Assembly (NCBI GenBank): GCA_017959485.1
Contig: JAGDAM010000188.1
Span: forward strand, 1 to 11,928
DNA: 11,928 nt
DNA from: Clostridia bacterium
GTDB lineage: Bacteria > Bacillota_A > Clostridia > Oscillospirales > CAG-272
Direction of reading: 5' to 3'
Shown: positions 7,622 to 11,928 of the stretch, in pieces
How positions within the stretch are numbered: the stretch's first letter is position 1
How the letters are laid out: each line of letters begins with the position of its first letter
Program-made: the position numbers and the translations under genes
Notes under the pieces: model-generated
What the model was told of the DNA's origin: nothing
The model's input: only the letters and a program-made list of their open reading frames with translations
The model's database searches: none

Positions 7622-7644
7622 TTGTTTACTCCTTTTTCATTTTA

Positions 7645-7657
7645 CCGCTGAAAGCGG
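7645..7657 (-). other. small leader hairpin before the surface-protein ribosome site
   Basis: CCGCT and AGCGG (7645-7649, 7653-7657) form a 5-bp stem with a 3-nt loop, in the 5' untranslated region about 10 nt upstream of the AAGGAG site. It may stabilise the 5' end of the mRNA; no ligand-binding structure is apparent. Confidence 0.35.
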
Positions 7658-7679
7658 CATACTGTAAAGTGCTGAAAAT

Positions 7680-7708
7680 ATTATATCACAAACGGCGTAA
7701 GATTGCAA
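7680..7708 (-). promoter_or_regulatory. strong sigma-A promoter of the GLUG surface-protein gene
   Basis: On the minus strand a perfect TATAAT -10 (7680-7685) is preceded by TGA, giving an extended -10, and by a TTGCAA -35 (7703-7708) at exactly 17 bp. Transcription would start near 7673, leaving a 5' leader of about 50 nt with a good AAGGAG site. Confidence 0.85.
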
Positions 7709-7753
7709 CAGAGGGGCGGACTCGATTCGACCCCGCCTTAAAAAAAGACGACT

Positions 7754-7842
7754 GCCGTACATCACCGAAACGGGACCTGACGTCATGTCACAGACCCTGC
7801 TGTGCATGCGCCGCGGTACGTCCCGTTCCGGTTTTGTACGGC
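7754..7842. repeat. 89-bp foldback (inverted repeat) structure
   Basis: The arms 7754-7776 and 7820-7842 are inverted copies with about 20 of 23 positions pairing. The loop contains a further stem, CATG-t-CACAG against CTGTGCATG (about 7784-7808), so nearly the whole segment can fold. Read on the minus strand it lies downstream of the small lipoprotein gene, and a run of seven T residues (7740-7746) follows the stem after 7 nt. It could therefore serve as that gene's terminator. It may also be a repeat element of its own kind; no second copy is present in this window. Confidence 0.6.
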
Positions 7843-7860
7843 ATCTCCCGGAGAATCAGG

Positions 7861-8031
7861 ATTAAGGAAGCACTGAACAATTCTGCGCACGCATCCTGAC
7901 GGCTCATTTTCCGCCGGTTTCCGCGTCGAAATCTTGAAATACCGCCTGTATTCCTGCGATTTCTCAGCGAAAACCGGCGAAAAATGCTCTCGCCAATCTA
8001 CGCACTCCGAATTATTCAGTGCTTCCTTAAT
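7861..8031. mobile_element. 171-bp foldback MITE-like element
   Basis: The terminal arms ATTAAGGAAGCACTGAA (first 17 bases of 7861-7883) and its inverse at 8009-8031 pair at 22 of 23 positions. A second, inner pair at 7905-7924 and 7967-7986 matches at 18 of 20, and shorter GAAATC/GATTTC and AATAC/GTATT pairs lie inside. The whole segment can therefore collapse into one long hairpin, and it has no coding potential. Two diverged halves of the same family lie at 2-151, which shows it is dispersed. The termini carry TTAA next to GGAAGC; no longer target-site duplication is visible. Such elements are usually mobilised by a transposase encoded elsewhere, and none is in the window. The right arm overlaps the stop codon of the small lipoprotein gene at 8027. 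Confidence 0.7.
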
Positions 8032-8569
8032 TCTGCTTTTTTGCTGATTGGGTCAAAACTATATTATCCTCAGGGTAAAAACCGAACCGGGGAAGACTTG
8101 TTTCATCTTTCATTATGACCAAAGTGTCATTATCGATTATTATCGAGGCATTCAAAGCCGATAAATCCGTTGTCTTATCTCCAACCAGGTTTGTCCCTTC
8201 AAATACAAGCTGCAACTTGTCGCCGTTAATTACGTAGGTACCGAATAACTCGTTCGGAATATTACTTGACGCAATGTTCGGCGTCAGGCGGAAGCTTGAA
8301 TCATCATACAGTTTCAGTACGGTAAAAACTCTTGAATCTGATCCCATATAACACGTGTAAGCTTCCGAATCGGAATCAACAGGCGTTTTTTCGCTTGAGG
8401 ATCCGGGGAGGGCCGCGGCATAAGACGTTACGTCATCAGACTGGGAACTGTTTTGAGCGGCAGCAGTCGGACTGGCTTTTACTGCTTTAACTTCAGCGCA
8501 CGAAGAAAAACAAAGTACGCAACCCATCAAAAGAACCGAGCACAAACGAATTAAAGCTGTTTTGTTCAT
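8027..8569 (-). CDS. small AT-rich lipoprotein of unknown function
   Basis: The 180-residue product has a lipoprotein signal peptide ending in the lipobox FSSC (Cys24), followed by a low-complexity Ser/Ala/Asp linker to about residue 70. A compact C-terminal part (about 71-180) alternates short strands: YTCYMG, FTVLKLYDDSSFRL, FGTYVINGDKLQLVFEG, and IIIDNDTLVI. It resembles small beta-barrel lipoprotein domains that use the FGTYxxxGDKL turn. I cannot assign a family. Its base composition is clearly more AT-rich than all neighbours by eye, which hints at separate acquisition. The ATG at 8569 has only a weak GAG upstream at poor spacing although the promoter is perfect. The TAA stop lies inside the terminal repeat of the adjacent foldback element, so the natural C-terminus may have been altered by insertion. 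Confidence 0.75.
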   Translation of the reverse strand: MNKTALIRLCSVLLMGCVLCFSSCAEVKAVKASPTAAAQNSSQSDDVTSYAAALPGSSSEKTPVDSDSEAYTCYMGSDSRVFTVLKLYDDSSFRLTPNIASSNIPNELFGTYVINGDKLQLVFEGTNLVGDKTTDLSALNASIIIDNDTLVIMKDETSLPRFGFYPEDNIVLTQSAKKQN

Positions 8570-8614
8570 GATTATCGTTTCTCAATAAAGATATAATTTG
8601 ATGACCTGATATTA

Positions 8615-8643
8615 ATTATACTCCAAACCCGGGGATATGTCAA
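8615..8643 (-). promoter_or_regulatory. perfect-consensus sigma-A promoter of the small lipoprotein gene
   Basis: On the minus strand TTGACA (8638-8643) and TATAAT (8615-8620) are separated by exactly 17 bp, matching the consensus at all 12 positions. Transcription would start near 8608, giving a leader of about 40 nt. An 8-bp inverted repeat, GTCAATCA (8639-8646) and TGATTGAC (8709-8716), overlaps its -35 and could serve as an operator or simply reflect two -35-like boxes facing apart. Confidence 0.85.
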
Positions 8644-8655
8644 TCACTTTCGGAG

Positions 8656-8698
8656 GGTGCGGAAGCGGTTTCGCCGCCGTCGCAGACGCGGCTGCACC
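8656..8698. other. GC-rich stem-loop in the intergenic region
   Basis: GGTGC (8656-8660) pairs with GCACC (8694-8698), and the interior contains GCGG/CCGC pairs, so a GC-rich fold is possible. It lies between the 3' end of the dehydrogenase gene and the lipoprotein promoter. No adjacent T-run follows on the minus strand, so terminator function for the nag operon is only a guess. The other bases of 8644-8785 contain an A6/T7 flanked TGATTGAC and a loose GGCAAT/ATTGCC stem at 8749-8785. Confidence 0.35.
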
Positions 8699-8785
8699 AA
8701 TCCAAAAAATGATTGACTTTTTTTAATATCGGGTATAGTTATGCGATCGGCAATTTTTCAGACGGAGTTTCTTAAAAAGATTGCC

Positions 8786-9862
8786 TTAAAACTCTACGCT
8801 CATGGGATTCGCGGCGTGGATCTGCTCGATGATCCCGGTGACGCGGGCGGCGAATTCATTCGTCACTTCCGGCTCGCGGCCTTCGGTCAGCGCGTAATAC
8901 ACGTCGCTGTAGATTCCCGCAGTGCCGGTCTCGAAAGCGGTTCCCTCATATGTGCCTTCCTCCTCATGAAGGACGAGCTTTTCCCTGCAGTAGACGGGCA
9001 TGCCGTCGGCGTCGCGCAGAGAGCCCTCTACGACCTCTCTGGGCGGGTTTTCTCCCTCGACCATATATTTGAGCCGGTATTTTTTCGGAGTCGACACGAG
9101 CGTCCCGCGGGTGCCCTGGACCTTCAGATTATAATCGCTGAAAGCGTCGGTCGAGCTGATCTCGACGTCGACGACGGGGCCGCCGGGGCAGGTAATTATC
9201 GCTTTGACGTAGTCGTCGGCGTCGCCGAAGGTGAGCGAACGGTCAAGTTTCGAGAAGACGACCCGGGTATCCGGACTGCCGCCGAGGAAGCCGAGAGCCA
9301 TGGCGAAAGGGTGCGGACCGGTGTTGTAGGCGCTTCCGGCGAGTTTTTTCTGAAGCGTCTGCCAGTCCCAGCGGCGGGCGAGGGCGTTGTATCTGATGCT
9401 GATCTGGCGGGGCTCGCCGAGAGTTCCGCCGGCAAGCAGTTTTTTCGCGTGGATGTAAAACGGCGCCTTCTGCGTGTTGTGGAAGACGAAGAGCCGGACT
9501 CCGTTTTTTTTCGCGAGAAGGTCAAGCGACATACATTCCGTGTAGGTCGCGCCCATCGGCTTTTCGGTTAGCACGCTGAAGCCGTGCGAGAGCAGATCGC
9601 GTGTAATGGGAGCGTGCTCGTTTGAATAAGACGCGTTGACGACAAGGTCGACGTCGGTCAGCGAGAAAAGCTCGCGGTAGTCGGAGAAAGTCGTGACTCC
9701 GGGATAGATTTCCTCTGCTTTCGCGCGGAGAACGGGATCTTTGTCGACCGCGTATTTCAGACTGAAATGAGTGTTCAGTTCCGAGCGGTAGAATGCGCCG
9801 TGGATGTTCTTGCCCGAGCGTCCCTGGCCGATTATCGCAATATTCAGTCTTTCTTTTGCCAT
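8786..9862 (-). CDS. Gfo/Idh/MocA-family NAD(P)-dependent oxidoreductase
   Basis: The 358-residue protein begins with a Rossmann fold carrying GQGRSG (12-17), followed by the acidic end of the second strand (YAVDKD, 38-42), and has the family EKP motif at 100-102. The C-terminal domain contains the YNTGPHP segment (179-185). His184 corresponds to the usual catalytic or structural His, but the Asp normally four residues before it is Asn180. Members oxidise sugars, sugar acids or inositols at one carbon using NAD(P). The substrate is not recognisable; the operon suggests an amino-sugar or related hexose derivative. The start overlaps the nagA stop by 19 bp, and an AAGGA is present 11 nt upstream of ATG. 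It is the last gene of the nag operon. There is no signal peptide, so it is cytoplasmic. Confidence 0.88.
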   Translation of the reverse strand: MAKERLNIAIIGQGRSGKNIHGAFYRSELNTHFSLKYAVDKDPVLRAKAEEIYPGVTTFSDYRELFSLTDVDLVVNASYSNEHAPITRDLLSHGFSVLTEKPMGATYTECMSLDLLAKKNGVRLFVFHNTQKAPFYIHAKKLLAGGTLGEPRQISIRYNALARRWDWQTLQKKLAGSAYNTGPHPFAMALGFLGGSPDTRVVFSKLDRSLTFGDADDYVKAIITCPGGPVVDVEISSTDAFSDYNLKVQGTRGTLVSTPKKYRLKYMVEGENPPREVVEGSLRDADGMPVYCREKLVLHEEEGTYEGTAFETGTAGIYSDVYYALTEGREPEVTNEFAARVTGIIEQIHAANPMSVEF

Positions 9863-11004
9863 TGCACTTCTTTTCCTTTCACGAATATGCGGGAAACGTT
9901 GATATCGTCGTCGAAAACTATCAGGTCGGGTTCGCGGCCGGCTTCGAGCCGCCCGCGGTTCAGTCCGAGTATCCCGGCGGGCACCTCGGTCATCATTTTT
10001 ACCGCGTCGGCGACCGGCAGACCGCAGTCTTTGGTCAGGACACGGATAAGCATATCGGCTGTGGCCACGCTTCCGGCGAAAGCCGAGCGGTCGGACAGCT
10101 TGCAGACGCCGTCTTCCACGATAAAGGGTACGCCGCTCATCGAGCCGCTCTTTATATCGGTCCCGGCAATGTCGAGCGAATCGGTAATTAGAGCCGTTTT
10201 GTCCGTGCCTTTGACCTTCAGAATCATTTTGATCAGTTCGGGCGGCAGATGACGTCCGTCTGCGATTATCTCGACCGAAAGCACGTCCATCAGAAACGCG
10301 CTTTCGATCACGCCGAGCGAGCGGAATCCGCCTTTGCGCGTCACCGTCGACGTGCAGGAGTAAAGGTGCGTTACGAGCCGGCAGCCGTTTTCCGCGGCAG
10401 TGATCATATCCTCAAGCGTCGCGTCGGTGTGGCCGGCCGACATAAGTATGCCGCGCCGCGACGCTTCGCGGCAGAAGGATCCGTCGGGATCGTACTCGGG
10501 CGCGTAGGTCCATCTCGCGACGCATTCCTGAAACCGGTCGAGGAAGGGAAGATAGAGCCCGGGGTCAGGGGGAGTTATAAAGTCGCAGCTTTGCGCTCCG
10601 CACTGCCGGGGTGAAAGGAAGGGCCCCTCAAGATGAGCTCCGGCGATCCTCGACAGCGTCGCCGGGGATCCGGCCGCCGTCTTTATGTCGGCGGCGCTTT
10701 TTTTCATTACGTCGAAGGGCGCCGCCGAAAGCGTCGGAAGAATCGTCGTAGTTCCGTGGCGCAGATGAAGGTTGCAGGCGGCCGCGACGTCTTCGGGCGA
10801 AGAGTCGAGAAAAGGGTGTCCGCCCGCTCCGTGCGTGTGCATATCGATAAAACCGGGCGATACGTAAAGATCGCCGAGATCGATCGCTTCGGCTCCGTAG
10901 GGTTTCTGCCTGCCGGCGCAGATTATCGAACCGCGGTCAAAGGCGATATAGCCGTCGACAAGACCGCCCGGAGTGATTATCCTCCGGCTTTTCAGCACCG
11001 TCAT
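9844..11004 (-). CDS. nagA: N-acetylglucosamine-6-phosphate deacetylase
   Basis: NagA removes acetate from GlcNAc-6-P to give GlcN-6-P in the cytoplasm. The 386-residue length is typical. Landmark residues of this amidohydrolase appear in order: PGFIDMHTHGAGG with the HxH pair His56/His58, HLEGPF with metal ligand Glu126, SAGHTDA with His192, THLYS with His213, ADGRHL with His252, and catalytic Asp275 in LITDS. The HxH form resembles the Bacillus-type enzyme rather than the Escherichia coli type. THLYSCTST replaces the common THLFNAM, a variation I recall from clostridial homologues. It starts three bases after the nagB stop (TGACCGATG) without a strong Shine-Dalgarno, which points to translational coupling. 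Nothing suggests inactivation. Confidence 0.93.
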   Translation of the reverse strand: MTVLKSRRIITPGGLVDGYIAFDRGSIICAGRQKPYGAEAIDLGDLYVSPGFIDMHTHGAGGHPFLDSSPEDVAAACNLHLRHGTTTILPTLSAAPFDVMKKSAADIKTAAGSPATLSRIAGAHLEGPFLSPRQCGAQSCDFITPPDPGLYLPFLDRFQECVARWTYAPEYDPDGSFCREASRRGILMSAGHTDATLEDMITAAENGCRLVTHLYSCTSTVTRKGGFRSLGVIESAFLMDVLSVEIIADGRHLPPELIKMILKVKGTDKTALITDSLDIAGTDIKSGSMSGVPFIVEDGVCKLSDRSAFAGSVATADMLIRVLTKDCGLPVADAVKMMTEVPAGILGLNRGRLEAGREPDLIVFDDDINVSRIFVKGKEVQWQKKD

Positions 11005-11007
11005 CGG

Positions 11008-11778
11008 TCAGCAAAGGTCCCGTATCAGCGACGAGCTGTCGGGATCGAGATAGAGGACGGCGTTCGGGTGCTCCCTGAGCGCGGTGGCGGGACAGGCCTC
11101 TCCCACCGGCCATGTGAGCGTCCGCCTGACGGCCTCGGCCTTGGTCGCGGCGGGAACGACGCAGAAGGCGTATTCGGCGGCCATCAGCGCGGGAACGGTG
11201 AGCGTAACGGCGTGCGTAGGAACGTCGGAGAGTTTTTCAAAACAGCCGTCGTGGACCTGCTGATTGCGGCAGACCTCGTCCAGCGCCACCGTCTTTGCGA
11301 GCAGCGGGTCGTGCAGATCCGCCACCGGCGGATCGTTGAAGGCGACGTGGCCGTTCTCCCCGATGCCCATAACCGTGATATGCGGAGGATTCTTTCTGAT
11401 AAGCCCGGCGTATCTCTCCGCCTCGGCGCCGGCGTCGGGAGCCGTGGGATCGATGAAGCTGACCGAACGGAACCGAAGCCGGTCAAAAATCGCGCGGCGG
11501 AGAAAGTTTCCGAAGCCCTGGGGAGCGTCGGCTGACAGGCCGATATACTCATCCATGTGGAAGGCGTTGATCCGGCTCCAGTCGACGGATGCGTCGTCGG
11601 CGAGCGCTGCCAGCACTTCGTTCTGACTCGGCGCGGCCGCGAAAATCATATTGATCTCCTCGTTTTTATCAAGCAGACGCCGGACGGCGCCGGCTATCGC
11701 GCGTGCGGCGGCGAGTCCCATCGCGGCGCGGCTTTCGTGTATCTCGACCCTCAGACGGTCGCAAGTAAAGACGTTCAA
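11008..11778 (-). CDS. nagB: glucosamine-6-phosphate deaminase/isomerase (NagB-type)
   Basis: NagB converts glucosamine-6-P to fructose-6-P and ammonia. The 256-residue protein shows FHMDEYIGL (73-81) with catalytic Asp76, the GIGENGHVAFNDP loop (138-150) with His144, and the ATKAEA (225-230) and CPATALREH segments of the C-terminal lid. Compared with the Escherichia coli loop DGH..FNE, the Asp is Asn142 and the Glu is Asp149, a variant seen in other NagB-like subgroups, so deamination of a related amino-sugar phosphate is possible. The start is TTG at 11778, supported by AGGAGG seven bases upstream (11786-11791) and by the lack of an upstream in-frame start before the previous gene's stop. 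It directly precedes nagA. Confidence 0.92.
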   Translation of the reverse strand: MNVFTCDRLRVEIHESRAAMGLAAARAIAGAVRRLLDKNEEINMIFAAAPSQNEVLAALADDASVDWSRINAFHMDEYIGLSADAPQGFGNFLRRAIFDRLRFRSVSFIDPTAPDAGAEAERYAGLIRKNPPHITVMGIGENGHVAFNDPPVADLHDPLLAKTVALDEVCRNQQVHDGCFEKLSDVPTHAVTLTVPALMAAEYAFCVVPAATKAEAVRRTLTWPVGEACPATALREHPNAVLYLDPDSSSLIRDLC

Positions 11779-11785
11779 GAGTAGT

Positions 11786-11791
11786 CCTCCT
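11786..11791 (-). promoter_or_regulatory. perfect Shine-Dalgarno that decides the TTG start of nagB
   Basis: AGGAGG on the minus strand sits 7 nt upstream of TTG at 11778. The first downstream Met codon is residue 20, with no similar site, so TTG is the start. Confidence 0.9.
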
Positions 11792-11792
11792 G

Positions 11793-11928
11793 TTATTCCG
11801 ACGCCTCGGGGCAGGCCGCGATCTTACGGAAGGCGGCGACGGCCTCTTCAAAGGCGGCTTCGGGGGTGTCGAATTTGTATGGATTGTCGTAAACCGATCC
11901 GGACATCGCGCCGCGGCCGTCGAAGGTC
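11793..11928 (-). CDS. unidentified gene, C-terminal end only
   Basis: The frame is open from the window edge to a TAA at 11793-11795 and supplies 44 residues starting TFDGRGAMSGSVYDNPYKFD and ending in an Ala/Glu-rich helix (AAFEEAVAAFRKIAACPEAS). The stop lies 14 nt before the nagB start, and the AGGAGG of nagB is squeezed between them, so it almost certainly belongs to the nag operon. Codon use is that of neighbouring genes. The fragment is too short for me to name a family; a sugar-processing or aldolase-like enzyme is only a context-based guess. Confidence 0.7.
   Translation of the reverse strand, partial: TFDGRGAMSGSVYDNPYKFDTPEAAFEEAVAAFRKIAACPEASE

Noticed and set aside
8749..8785. 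Rho-independent terminator directly after the dehydrogenase stop
   Set aside because: The GGCAAT/ATTGCC stem is AU-rich with a bulge and is not followed by a T-run on the minus strand.
8741..9571. Plus-strand open frame of 276 codons opposite the dehydrogenase gene
   Set aside because: The minus strand encodes a clear Rossmann dehydrogenase there, and the plus frame shows no recognisable motifs. A promoter-like sequence precedes it, but the spacing is poor and no ribosome site is evident.

Overview
The window looks like part of an uncultured Gram-positive Clostridia-type genome (Bacillota, possibly Oscillospirales or a relative). The reasons are the high-GC coding sequence, Shine-Dalgarno sites of the AGGAG type, lipoprotein signals with lipoboxes, and a surface protein ending in a Thr/Pro/Glu-rich stalk, a Gly-Cys-Gly-Ser motif, one membrane helix and a short basic tail. 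All credible genes lie on the minus strand, so transcription runs from high to low coordinates. The taxonomic placement is inference.

Layout, in the direction of transcription. (1) 11928-8786 is an amino-sugar operon: the 3' end of an unidentified gene, nagB (TTG start behind a perfect AGGAGG), nagA and a Gfo/Idh/MocA-family dehydrogenase, tightly packed or overlapping. NagA and NagB would convert N-acetylglucosamine-6-P to glucosamine-6-P and then to fructose-6-P. (2) 8785-8570 is intergenic and carries a perfect-consensus sigma-A promoter. (3) 8569-8027 is a small AT-rich lipoprotein gene of unknown function; its stop codon lies inside the terminal inverted repeat of a foldback element. (4) 8026-7622 is non-coding: a 171-bp foldback (MITE-like) element, a second 89-bp foldback structure, and a strong promoter for the next gene. 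(5) 7621-6056 encodes a secreted, anchored GLUG-repeat beta-helix surface protein. (6) 5932-361 is a five-gene run with 4-17 bp overlaps or 4-6 bp gaps: a lipoprotein with two tandem SGNH-hydrolase-like domains (the second lacking its catalytic residues), a membrane-anchored propeller-like protein, an EamA transporter, an endonuclease/exonuclease/phosphatase-fold enzyme and a cytoplasmic sialidase-like (Asp-box) protein. A long hairpin at 208-244 probably ends this transcript. (7) 1-151 holds two diverged halves of the same repeat family as the element at 7861-8031.

Together the genes suggest a glycan-associated lifestyle: amino-sugar catabolism next to a surface adhesin-like protein and an envelope operon that may bind, modify or import glycan-derived material. 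The joint role of the five-gene operon is not established. The most unusual items are the foldback repeat family and the SGNH tandem with a degenerate second domain.
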